Positions 5,311 through 10,302 of a stretch of 21,095 bases of DNA are shown piece after piece. Position 1 is the stretch's first letter; every line of letters starts with the position of its first letter. This DNA is from a virus, in IMG/VR virus record IMGVR_UViG_3300030451_004603, positions 1 through 21,095 of that record. One strand, given 5' to 3'. A program made the translations under genes and the position numbers. The notes beneath the pieces were generated by a model. The model was not told where the DNA came from, made no database searches, and saw nothing but the letters and a program-made list of their open reading frames with translations.

Positions 5311-5866
5311 CACTGGTGTTGTTAAAATTCATGGTAAAGAGTACCAAACAGTAGGTAAAAGGATTAACGACTTCAGGGCTAACTACCCTGAGTATGAGAT
5401 CAGCACAGAAGTTTTAAGTGCGGCTGACTTGATACTTGTCAAAGCGACTATTAAAAACTCACAAGGTCAAGTTATTGCTACTGGTCATGCTGAGGAGGAA
5501 AGGGGTAGCACTAATATCAATCGCACAAGTGCAGTTGAAAATGCGGAGACAAGTGCCGTTGGTCGTTGTTTAGCGTTTATGGGTCTTGGTGGTACGCAGA
5601 TTGCTAGTGCTGATGAAGTAGTAAATGCCCAGAACCAATTAGCTGTTAAAGACATTTATGCAAGAATGGTAGACTTTACAAGGGCTTTTGCTTTTAACTT
5701 TTCTAGCGTTGAAGCTATAAAAAAACATTTATCCAACGATGAGATTGATTTTGCTAAAGAAGCATGGAACGAAATATCCCATCAAGATCAAATGGGTTTA
5801 TGGTTAGCGGTAACTAAAGGGGGTTGTTTTACAACCGAAGAAAAAAGACTTTTAAAGGAATCGTGA
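5303..5866 (+). CDS. ERF-like single-strand annealing recombination protein
   Basis: Start at ATG 5303 (MSDTGVVKIHGKEYQTVGKR), with GGAGGAAGAAG just upstream inside the zinc-ribbon gene. The 187-aa product has a beta-rich N-terminal half (STEVLSAADLILVKATIKNS, then GQVIATGHAEEERG) and the conserved-looking NINRTSAVENAETSAVGRCL at residues 71-90, followed by AFMGLGG. That 'T-S-A-v-E-n-a-E-T-s-A-v-G-R-a-L-a' helix is characteristic of phage ERF/Sak-type single-strand annealing proteins (family knowledge). The C-terminal half is helical and less typical. With NinG-like, SSB-like and NinB-like neighbours it forms a homologous-recombination module. The exact annealase family is uncertain. Confidence 0.6.
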   Translation: MSDTGVVKIHGKEYQTVGKRINDFRANYPEYEISTEVLSAADLILVKATIKNSQGQVIATGHAEEERGSTNINRTSAVENAETSAVGRCLAFMGLGGTQIASADEVVNAQNQLAVKDIYARMVDFTRAFAFNFSSVEAIKKHLSNDEIDFAKEAWNEISHQDQMGLWLAVTKGGCFTTEEKRLLKES

Positions 5867-5867
5867 T

Positions 5868-6128
5868 ATGAAAAACAAAAAAGTCACTAAACTTTGGAAA
5901 GGTCAATATGTATCGATACGAGATTATGAGCTTGAACAAGCAAAAAACTCAGGCGGTATAGTTATTGAGCATAAATCTGAAAAAATGACTCTTGGTCTGG
6001 ATAGATTAAATGTTTTAAAGCCAAGTAGTAGATTATTTAAGTCAAAGACTGGTGGAAGAAGTTATAGGCTTGTTGATGTAGTTTTTGAGCCTGACTTCAT
6101 CAATGAGAAACAAGATGGATTGTTTTGA
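5868..6128 (+). CDS. Basic hypothetical protein, 86 aa
   Basis: ATG at 5868, one base after the previous stop, with AAAGGAATCGTG as a reasonable ribosome-binding site. The protein begins MKNKKVTKLWKGQYVSIRDY and is basic in its first two-thirds, with beta-like KGQYVSIRDYELEQAKN and GIVIEHKSEKMTLGLDRLN. The C-terminus turns acidic and ends in EKQDGLF, another charged tail with a terminal Phe. No family recognised. It is the last gene before the structured element at 6133-6203 and may lie in the same transcript. Confidence 0.75.
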   Translation: MKNKKVTKLWKGQYVSIRDYELEQAKNSGGIVIEHKSEKMTLGLDRLNVLKPSSRLFKSKTGGRSYRLVDVVFEPDFINEKQDGLF

Positions 6129-6132
6129 ATTT

Positions 6133-6203
6133 CCGAGATAGCCGAGACATCCTTATCAGGGGCGAGTGCCTCCTGACTACGCTATCAGCACTCACTATTT
6201 TTT
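6133..6203 (+). ncRNA. Structured RNA element (attenuator or pseudoknot candidate)
   Basis: This 100-bp gap between two plus-strand genes holds a GC-rich block: 36 of 61 bases at 6133-6193 are G or C, in an AT-rich genome. GATAGC (6137-6142) pairs with GCTATC (6181-6186). Inside, TCAGGGGC (6156-6163) pairs with GCC-T-CCTGA (6168-6176) around a GAGT loop. Competing with these, GAGTGC (6164-6169) pairs exactly with GCACTC (6188-6193), and CTGA (6173-6176) with TCAG (6185-6188). A T6 run follows at 6198-6203. The competing set plus T-tract resembles an intrinsic terminator with an alternative antiterminator fold; a pseudoknot through the GAGT loop is the other reading. No known riboswitch class matches. 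Confidence 0.55.
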
Positions 6204-6228
6204 AATATACTTCAATGAGGAATAGAGT

Positions 6229-6495
6229 ATGGAAAACTATGACAACACAAACAAAGGGGTCTTGTTCAAAGAGCAAGGTGAAAAAAAAGAAGAATGGCAT
6301 GATGACTACAAAGGCACTATAGATGTTGAGGGTGTTGAGTATTGGATAGGTGCGGCTTTAAGAAAGTCAAAGTCTGGTGTTCCTTACATGAAACTTAATG
6401 TAAGAAAGAAAGACTCAAAGGGAAAAGATACTAAGCCCTCTTACAAAAAGCCAGAACCAGATACATCATTTCCTGATGACGACATTCCATTTTAA
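6229..6495 (+). CDS. Small SSB-like protein with DDDIPF tail, 88 aa
   Basis: ATG 6229 with GAGG eight bases upstream. The 88-aa protein has a polar N-terminal arm, then WHDDYKGTIDVEGVEYWIGA and LRKSKSGVPYMKLNVRKKD: a short beta-barrel-like core with aromatic and basic residues. A Lys/Pro linker follows and the protein ends in FPDDDIPF. That acidic terminus is the classic single-strand-binding-protein tip. Small phage proteins of this plan occur in many tailed phages. Predicted to bind single-stranded DNA beside the ERF-like annealase and recruit partners through the tip. It is about half the length of bacterial SSB, so a full OB fold is uncertain. It sits just downstream of the structured RNA. 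Confidence 0.6.
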   Translation: MENYDNTNKGVLFKEQGEKKEEWHDDYKGTIDVEGVEYWIGAALRKSKSGVPYMKLNVRKKDSKGKDTKPSYKKPEPDTSFPDDDIPF

Positions 6496-6497
6496 TT

Positions 6498-6701
6498 ATG
6501 AATAAGCCTAAAACATCACTCAAGGATTTGGCAGTCTGGATGCAGGATTGCCCTTTTCCTCTCTATAAAATAGTTCTCGCTCCAGATGAGGAGCAAATAG
6601 AAGTTATCCTAAGTTATCCTCAAGACTCTCAATCTTATGAATATACTAAAGGAGAGATTGAGTTAGAGGTCATGAAAGCATTTGACGAGACAATAAATTG
6701 A
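6498..6701 (+). CDS. Small hypothetical protein, 67 aa
   Basis: ATG 6498, two bases after the previous stop, so translation is probably coupled. The protein starts MNKPKTSLKDLAVWMQDCPF and continues with beta-like YKIVLAPDEEQIEVILSYPQ, then ends in an acidic helix GEIELEVMKAFDETIN. No recognisable domain. Its stop overlaps the TTG start of the NinB-like gene (TTGA), so it belongs to the recombination operon. A small partner of the NinB-like protein is possible by position only. Confidence 0.65.
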   Translation: MNKPKTSLKDLAVWMQDCPFPLYKIVLAPDEEQIEVILSYPQDSQSYEYTKGEIELEVMKAFDETIN

Positions 6702-7159
6702 AAGAATATATTATTAGTGAATACAACCAGGAAAGTGTTGAGACTTTTTTAACGGAGTTTAGATCAAAACTCAAAGAGGGTAGCCCTCTCAAAGTAACCC
6801 TTAAATCGTTCACTGAGGGCAGTTTGCCCCAGAAAGCTCTTATACATATCTGGATTAGAGAATACGCTTCAGCGTACTTTAAGAAGCCTATAAAGGCACT
6901 TACACCTGATGATGAAGAAGATATAAAGGTTATGCTGAAACAAAAAGCCTACAAAGAGTTTGGGTGGGATTTTTTGACTAAAAAAGTGACAAACCACGAT
7001 TTAGGTATCTCAGCTCATGTTTTAAAATCAATAGGTGATTACAGTAAAGGTGAACTTTATATGTTTATGGAGTTTGTCCAAGATTATTGTGCGGCTCAGG
7101 GAGTTATCTGTGAGTCAGTAGGTGAATACAAAAAACTTAAAAATGAATCTATGCGATAA
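6698..7159 (+). CDS. NinB/Orf-like recombination mediator
   Basis: A 153-aa protein whose only good start is TTG 6698, overlapping the previous stop by four bases (coupled translation; no strong SD). The middle carries SLPQKALIHIWIREYASAYF and, later, ISAHVLKSIGDYSKGELYMF followed by MEFVQDYCAAQGV. This matches the NinB layout: an 'S..Q....H.w' helix, a 'K..f' segment, then a 'Ts.l...em..f...i..fa...Gv' C-terminus. Lambda NinB (Orf) binds single-stranded DNA and helps replace RecFOR. Length and neighbours fit. Similarity is judged by eye and is moderate. Confidence 0.5.
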   Translation: MKEYIISEYNQESVETFLTEFRSKLKEGSPLKVTLKSFTEGSLPQKALIHIWIREYASAYFKKPIKALTPDDEEDIKVMLKQKAYKEFGWDFLTKKVTNHDLGISAHVLKSIGDYSKGELYMFMEFVQDYCAAQGVICESVGEYKKLKNESMR

Positions 7160-7164
7160 GACTT

Positions 7165-7314
7165 ATGACAATTATAGAAAGAAACTACGATTTTGAGCCA
7201 CCCACTAAAGAAGAATTAGAGTTGCTTGATTGCGAAAAACTATCAGAAAGTGAATTAGAGATGATTGGTTACACTTCTACTGAGGAGTTCTGGCAAAGAT
7301 ATGCGAGTTCTTGA
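7165..7314 (+). CDS. Small acidic hypothetical protein, 49 aa
   Basis: A 49-codon frame from ATG 7165 to TGA 7314, filling the gap between the NinB-like gene and the methyltransferase. It starts MTIIERNYDFEPPTKEELEL and ends in YTSTEEFWQRYASS. It is strongly acidic in the middle and probably helical. It overlaps the methyltransferase start by 14 bases, which would couple translation. Possible small accessory of the methyltransferase, by position only. Confidence 0.55.
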   Translation: MTIIERNYDFEPPTKEELELLDCEKLSESELEMIGYTSTEEFWQRYASS

Positions 7315-8176
7315 TCTTTTCAGTGGTATTGGTGGATTTAGTTTAGGTTTAGAAAAGTGTGGCATGAAAACAGTCGCATTTTGCGAAATAGACGAATATG
7401 CTAAAAAGGTTCTAAAAAAACATTGGTCTGATGTGCCAATATATGATGATGTTACAAAACTATCTAAAGAGGTGTTAGATAATGACAGAATCTCAGTTGA
7501 CCTTATTTGCGGTGGATTCCCATGCCAAGACATCAGTGTCGCAGGGGTCAAAAAGGGTATTGAGGGGGAGAGGTCAGGGCTGTGGAGTGAGTTCGCCAGA
7601 CTTATTAGCGAAATACGACCCAAATACGCAATCGTGGAAAATGTCCCAAACCTCCTTTCTGGAGACAGAGGGAGATGGTTTGGCAGAGTTCTCGGAGACT
7701 TGGCCAAGATCGGGTATGATGCGGAATGGCATTGTATATCAGCTTCCGAACTTGGAGCAAGACACCACCGAGATAGAGTCTGGATCATCGCATATTTGGG
7801 CAACCCCTCAAGCGATGGATGGGATGAGAATCAGTCAGAAACCCAGAGATCGAAATCAACTGTCAAGGAAAGCGAGAGGGGGAGGATGCTCCAATCTGAG
7901 GGAACAAGTAATGTTTCCAACTCCGAACGCATCGGACAATCGAGATCGAGGGTGCATGGAAGACGAATCAGTAAAGAGGAGAATAAAGATAGGGAAGCAA
8001 GTTGGCTTATCCACAGCTGTCAAGGAGACTCGTCAATCTGGCACACTGAACCCCAAGTGGGTAGAGTGGCTAATGGGATTCCCAACAGATCACACAGACT
8101 TAGATGTCTAGGGAACGCAGTTGTTCCCCAGATACCAGAGTTAATAGGAAAGGCGATTATGGATGCTGAGAGTTAA
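7301..8176 (+). CDS. C5-cytosine DNA methyltransferase (Dcm-like)
   Basis: ATG 7301 gives MRVLDLFSGIGGFSLGLE, the family's usual N-terminus; an upstream in-frame TTG would add residues the family lacks. The 291-aa protein has motif I DLFSGIGG (5-12), motif IV GGFPCQDIS with catalytic Cys75, motif VI ENV (113-115), motif VIII RHHRDRVW (154-161), and the terminal GNAVVPQIPELIG (271 onward). The short variable region between motifs VIII and IX (about 168-240) is hydrophilic and low in complexity; it is where the nested gene overlaps. The enzyme would methylate C5 of cytosine at an unknown site, protecting phage DNA from restriction. No cognate nuclease is present. Its stop interleaves with that of the convergent endolysin gene. 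Confidence 0.92.
   Translation: MRVLDLFSGIGGFSLGLEKCGMKTVAFCEIDEYAKKVLKKHWSDVPIYDDVTKLSKEVLDNDRISVDLICGGFPCQDISVAGVKKGIEGERSGLWSEFARLISEIRPKYAIVENVPNLLSGDRGRWFGRVLGDLAKIGYDAEWHCISASELGARHHRDRVWIIAYLGNPSSDGWDENQSETQRSKSTVKESERGRMLQSEGTSNVSNSERIGQSRSRVHGRRISKEENKDREASWLIHSCQGDSSIWHTEPQVGRVANGIPNRSHRLRCLGNAVVPQIPELIGKAIMDAES
7482..8111 (+). CDS. Nested gene inside methyltransferase, +1 frame, 209 aa
   Basis: A complete 209-codon frame lies wholly within the methyltransferase gene, in the +1 frame. ATG 7482 has AAGAGGTG seven bases upstream. The protein begins MTESQLTLFAVDSHAKTS. It then carries LAKYDPNTQSWKMSQ (43-57), ETWPRSGMMRNGIVYQLP (72-89), WATPQAMDG (106-114), FPTPNASDNRDRG (145-157) and NPKWVEWLMGFPTDHTDL (190-207). 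I recognise these motifs from phage proteins often annotated next to or as part of cytosine methyltransferases. Motifs in fixed order, an RBS and absence of stops argue for real coding. Function unknown; a methyltransferase partner or specificity subunit is a guess. Confidence 0.75.
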   Translation: MTESQLTLFAVDSHAKTSVSQGSKRVLRGRGQGCGVSSPDLLAKYDPNTQSWKMSQTSFLETEGDGLAEFSETWPRSGMMRNGIVYQLPNLEQDTTEIESGSSHIWATPQAMDGMRISQKPRDRNQLSRKARGGGCSNLREQVMFPTPNASDNRDRGCMEDESVKRRIKIGKQVGLSTAVKETRQSGTLNPKWVEWLMGFPTDHTDLDV

Positions 8177-8583
8177 CCATTGGCAAGCATATTAGCAACA
8201 CGAACACTTCGATCACCTACTTGCCTAGCATAATTAGAATCAAGTAATTCAGTACCTGCTAATTCAAATAAACCTTGTTCAATATAACCAATAGTTTTCT
8301 GAAACTTTTTAAAGGTAGTCAAACCCATGTTAAAAACAAGATTAACAATAGCTTCTTTACGAACATCTGTTAGTCCACTGAACCAGGAGAACTCAGCCAG
8401 ACATTGTGCTGTAACCATTTCAATATCATTTTTAAGTAAGTATCTAGCTTCTTCCTCAGAAATACCAACTTCTTCTATGTTTCTACCTACACCAATTGTT
8501 AATTTATCAGCACTACAGCGATATGGCTTCAATTTTAACCCCTCATCGATGATGAGTTGATTTGTTAGTCTTTCAATATTCAA
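8173..8583 (-). CDS. Endolysin, T4-type lysozyme (GH24)
   Basis: I place the start at TTG 8583, seven bases after GGGAGG on the minus strand; an in-frame TTG at 8598 would lie in front of that SD. The 136-aa product NIERLTNQLIIDEGLKLKPY continues to LTIGVGRN. The GH24 motif E-8aa-(D/C)-5aa-T is met exactly by Glu14, Cys23 and Thr29. AIVNLVFNMG matches the family's 'A..n..fn.G' helix and SVRVAN ends the fold. It hydrolyses the peptidoglycan glycan backbone. There is no signal peptide or SAR anchor, so export should need the holin. It is the last gene of the late operon and converges on the methyltransferase. Confidence 0.88.
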   Translation of the reverse strand: MNIERLTNQLIIDEGLKLKPYRCSADKLTIGVGRNIEEVGISEEEARYLLKNDIEMVTAQCLAEFSWFSGLTDVRKEAIVNLVFNMGLTTFKKFQKTIGYIEQGLFELAGTELLDSNYARQVGDRSVRVANMLANG

Positions 8584-8586
8584 AGG

Positions 8587-8606
8587 AAAACCTCCCAAAA
8601 TTTTTA
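8587..8606 (-). repeat. Repeat copy that includes the endolysin ribosome-binding site
   Basis: Twenty plus-strand bases, AAAACCTCCCAAAATTTTTA, are identical to 2184-2203 in the intergenic iteron-like array. On the minus strand this copy contains the holin stop codon and the GGGAGG Shine-Dalgarno of the endolysin gene. Whether it came from or gave rise to the intergenic copies, or is partly coincidence around a GGGAGG site, cannot be told here. Confidence 0.5.
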
Positions 8607-9077
8607 TTCTTTAGCGTGACTTGCACCAAAGTAAAATGAACTAATACCTGAAACAAGACCGCCTAAATAACCTAATACTAAAGATACTATAGTGTCAGAA
8701 TTAGCATCAGGTGGCTGAATAGTAACAAGGAATATATAGCCAAGAAAACCACAAAGGGAGAACAATCCAAAGATACGAGGTGTCCAATCACCTTTGTGAG
8801 CCTTTCTAGCATCTTGTACATCAGCAGTCTCCAGAGCAAATATATCAACATCCATCTTTTTCATTTGGGCTTCAAAGTCTAGTTCAGCCTTTTTGATTTC
8901 AGCTAACTGCTCTGGTGTAGCATTTTGCATAGCAGTAGAAATAGAATTAGCATCAGATTTGCACCCTAATACAGCACTTATAGCTTTTGCGGCTGTACCT
9001 CCTAATGGCCCACCTAAAGCAGTGCCTAATGTAGGTGCAACTGCACCAATAACATTCTTTAATGCACCAAAATTCAT
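8604..9077 (-). CDS. Holin of the 3TM (GTA-holin-like) type
   Basis: ATG 9077 with AAGGAGAAAGAA upstream. The 157-aa protein has a Gly/Ala-rich hydrophobic N-terminus (about 8-38: NVIGAVAPTLGTALGGPLGG and on). A charged helix ATPEQLAEIKKAELDFEAQM (53-72) and DVQDARKAHKGDWTPR (86-101) follow. Two clear membrane spans come last, about 102-120 (IFGLFSLCGFLGYIFLVTI) and 129-150. This order, especially the LAEIKKAELDFE and DWTPR blocks, is that of the phage/GTA 3TM holin family. It would form lesions in the inner membrane that let the endolysin out. It sits directly upstream of the endolysin, giving a compact lysis cassette. Confidence 0.8.
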   Translation of the reverse strand: MNFGALKNVIGAVAPTLGTALGGPLGGTAAKAISAVLGCKSDANSISTAMQNATPEQLAEIKKAELDFEAQMKKMDVDIFALETADVQDARKAHKGDWTPRIFGLFSLCGFLGYIFLVTIQPPDANSDTIVSLVLGYLGGLVSGISSFYFGASHAKE

Positions 9078-9181
9078 TTCTTTCTCCTTTTCATCCTAGA
9101 TTTCAAAACATAGTTTAATTCTTGAGCTGGCTCTTTCTTTTTTACTGCTTTTTTCTTTACTGGAGTTTTTTCATCTTCCAT
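9074..9181 (-). CDS. Tiny lysine-rich protein, 35 aa
   Basis: A 35-codon frame from ATG 9181, with GAGGTGA upstream, to a TGA overlapping the holin start (ATGA). The sequence MEDEKTPVKKKAVKKKEPAQ and its RMKRRKK end hold 14 Lys/Arg in 35 residues. The RBS and four-base overlap support translation, and its final AAAAGGAGAAAG codons also form the holin's Shine-Dalgarno. Too short for a family call; a nucleic-acid- or membrane-binding peptide is plausible, or it may mainly couple holin translation. Confidence 0.5.
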   Translation of the reverse strand: MEDEKTPVKKKAVKKKEPAQELNYVLKSRMKRRKK

Positions 9182-9184
9182 AAA

Positions 9185-9262
9185 TCACCTCATTTTAGGC
9201 TTTTTCTTTGGTTTTTTGTTTGGTTTCTTTTTAGGTTTCATAGGGCTTGAATGATATGGCAT
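9185..9262 (-). CDS. Tiny lysine/proline-rich peptide, 25 aa
   Basis: A 25-codon frame from ATG 9262, with AGAGGAAA upstream, to TGA 9185. Eleven of 25 residues are Lys or Arg in a PKKKPNKKPKKKPKMR run. It lies in the gap between two better supported genes with good spacing. It could be a translated leader only. Confidence is limited by length and low complexity. Confidence 0.4.
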   Translation of the reverse strand: MPYHSSPMKPKKKPNKKPKKKPKMR

Positions 9263-9264
9263 GA

Positions 9265-9531
9265 TTATTTCCTCTTTTTGGTTGATTTTTTAGCAATATC
9301 AGCATCAGCTTTTCTTGCACCGCCTTTGCCACTAACAAAACTGTTAACACGACCCATAGCCCAAGCCGCCATAGATACATTCCTTGAGCCACTAGATAGG
9401 TAAGCACCCTGACCTCTACGATATACTTGTTGTAGTTGACTTGCTGTAAATCTAGTGCCTTTTGCTTTTTCCCTAAGAGTTTTTTTAACGCTTTCGCTTA
9501 GGGGTTTTCTTGCGGGTTTTTTTGCTGCCAT
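9265..9531 (-). CDS. Small basic phage protein, 88 aa (conserved-looking)
   Basis: ATG 9531 (MAAKKPARKPLSESVKKTLR). The core, GTRFTASQLQQVYRRGQGAY then LSSGSRNVSMAAWAMGRVNS, has a pattern I recall from uncharacterised phage proteins: a 'yrRG.GAY.SSGSR....A.WamgRvnSF' block followed by a KGGARKADADI tail. The C-terminus is a KKSTKKRK basic tail. No catalytic motif or membrane segment. It overlaps the upstream gene by 47 bases. Probably a conserved tailed-phage protein of unknown role; a virion or packaging-associated DNA-binding role fits its charge but is unproven. Confidence 0.7.
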   Translation of the reverse strand: MAAKKPARKPLSESVKKTLREKAKGTRFTASQLQQVYRRGQGAYLSSGSRNVSMAAWAMGRVNSFVSGKGGARKADADIAKKSTKKRK

Positions 9532-9709
9532 CTTGCTCTATCCTCGATTTTTGTACTGCTTTTATATCAATAAATTCACCACGCTTGTAAGCTCTTGCTG
9601 TACGCTTTATTTCACTAGCCTTCTTTGATTTGTTTTTTGCACCTGAAAGATATTTTTTAGCAACACCAGTTTTCTTGTCTTTTGCTACTTTTCTAAATTT
9701 TCTTTCCAT
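9485..9709 (-). CDS. Small basic phage protein, 74 aa
   Basis: ATG 9709 (MERKFRKVAKDKKTGVAKKY), overlapping the upstream stop as TAATG. The middle, LSGAKNKSKKASEIKRTARA followed by YKRGEFIDIKAVQKSR, matches a short pattern I associate with uncharacterised phage proteins ('SG.s...k..ei.rt...Yk.G..id'). The C-terminus is Lys/Arg-rich (KKTRKKTPKRKR) and would bind nucleic acid non-specifically. The 47-base out-of-frame overlap with the downstream gene covers this tail, so the basic ending may partly reflect overlap constraint. Confidence 0.65.
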   Translation of the reverse strand: MERKFRKVAKDKKTGVAKKYLSGAKNKSKKASEIKRTARAYKRGEFIDIKAVQKSRIEQDGSKKTRKKTPKRKR

Positions 9710-9861
9710 TATTTGCCTACCTTTTTCATAGCATCTTTATGAGCCTGAGTGAATGTTTTGCCTTTACGCATCTCTTTTCTCATAAATGTCATGTGTTTGG
9801 CTGTATGGTGCTGTTTATGCCGTTTTAAAGCATCTTCTTGTCGTTTAGTTAACTTAGCCAT
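9709..9861 (-). CDS. Small basic protein, 50 aa
   Basis: A 50-codon frame from ATG 9861, beginning MAKLTKRQEDALKRHKQHHT. It continues AKHMTFMRKEMRKGKTFTQA and ends HKDAMKKVGK. It reads like a single helical hairpin rich in Lys, Arg and His. The 'FtqAHk.AmkkvGk' ending is familiar from small marine-phage proteins of unknown function. It overlaps the next gene by one base (TAATG) and follows the upstream stop by one base. Function unknown. Confidence 0.65.
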   Translation of the reverse strand: MAKLTKRQEDALKRHKQHHTAKHMTFMRKEMRKGKTFTQAHKDAMKKVGK

Positions 9862-9862
9862 A

Positions 9863-10147
9863 CTAACTCCATTTTACCTTATCAGACCAAAAAGCTGCAC
9901 TCATCTTGCCTTTAGCTATATTCTTTGCATGACGAGCCTTAAAAGACTTTCTCTTAGCTTTGTCAGCCTCACTTTCACCCTTTCTAGGTGGTTTTGTTTT
10001 AGCACCTTGTTGACCAAACCTAATAGTTTTTATCTTATCTCCCTCTTTAGCCACCACGATATGAGACTTAGTTGGGTGATTAGGTGTTCTTTTAGGTTTA
10101 TTGTACCCAGTAACACTTGCTCTTTTAAGTCTTGGGTCTTTAGCCAT
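9863..10147 (-). CDS. Conserved-looking basic viral protein, 94 aa
   Basis: ATG 10147 (MAKDPRLKRASVTGYNKPKR). The protein is rich in Lys and Pro. It carries TPNHPTKSHIVVAKEGDKIK, IRFGQQGAKTKPPRKGESEA, then SFKARHAKNIAKGKMSAAFW and SDKVKW at the end. This order (YNKPK.TP.HPtKSH.V..k.g...k.IRFGqQG...; FkaRHakNI.kGkmSAayW..k.kW) belongs to a small family I recall in phages and large DNA viruses, of unknown function. The RHxxN and W residues could form a small fold. It is the best conserved of the basic cluster. Confidence 0.75.
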   Translation of the reverse strand: MAKDPRLKRASVTGYNKPKRTPNHPTKSHIVVAKEGDKIKTIRFGQQGAKTKPPRKGESEADKAKRKSFKARHAKNIAKGKMSAAFWSDKVKWS

Positions 10148-10298
10148 TTTTTTTTACCTTTGGTGGTCTGCCTTTTTTCTTTGGTTTAGGCTTTATTCCA
10201 ATCATTATTTTAACATCAGTAACAAAACCTATCCATTTTGCTTTGAGTTTTAAATAATATTTAATAATTAGTTTTTTTAAATCAGTTATAAAGTTCAT
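10140..10298 (-). CDS. Small basic protein with AT-hook-like motif, 52 aa
   Basis: A 52-codon frame from ATG 10298 to TAA 10140, with AGGATAAG upstream. Its stop lies eight bases inside the next gene. The first 35 residues look like an amphipathic helix pair (MNFITDLKKLIIKYYLKLKA). The C-terminus is KPKPKKKGRPPKVKKNG, where KKKGRPPK matches the AT-hook core Gly-Arg-Pro flanked by basic residues. AT-hooks bind the minor groove of AT-rich DNA, apt for this genome. The motif is short and could arise by chance. Confidence 0.6.
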   Translation of the reverse strand: MNFITDLKKLIIKYYLKLKAKWIGFVTDVKIMIGIKPKPKKKGRPPKVKKNG

Positions 10299-10302
10299 AG
10301 TC

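Noticed and set aside
6122-6203. Short open frame through the GC-rich element (…RDILIRGECLLTTLSALTIF)
   Set aside because: It would need a TTG start with no ribosome-binding site. Exact complementary stems and a T-tract explain the sequence better as RNA. I could not fully exclude a peptide.
7255-7803. Minus-strand open frame of 182 codons under the methyltransferase
   Set aside because: No ribosome-binding site or recognisable motif. The plus-strand methyltransferase and nested gene have clear motifs, and antisense openness follows from their codon use.
9749-10189. Plus-strand open frame of 146 codons opposite the small basic genes
   Set aside because: It is the antisense of Lys/Arg-rich codons, giving a Phe/Leu/Ser/Cys-rich product, and it spans several well-supported minus-strand gene boundaries.
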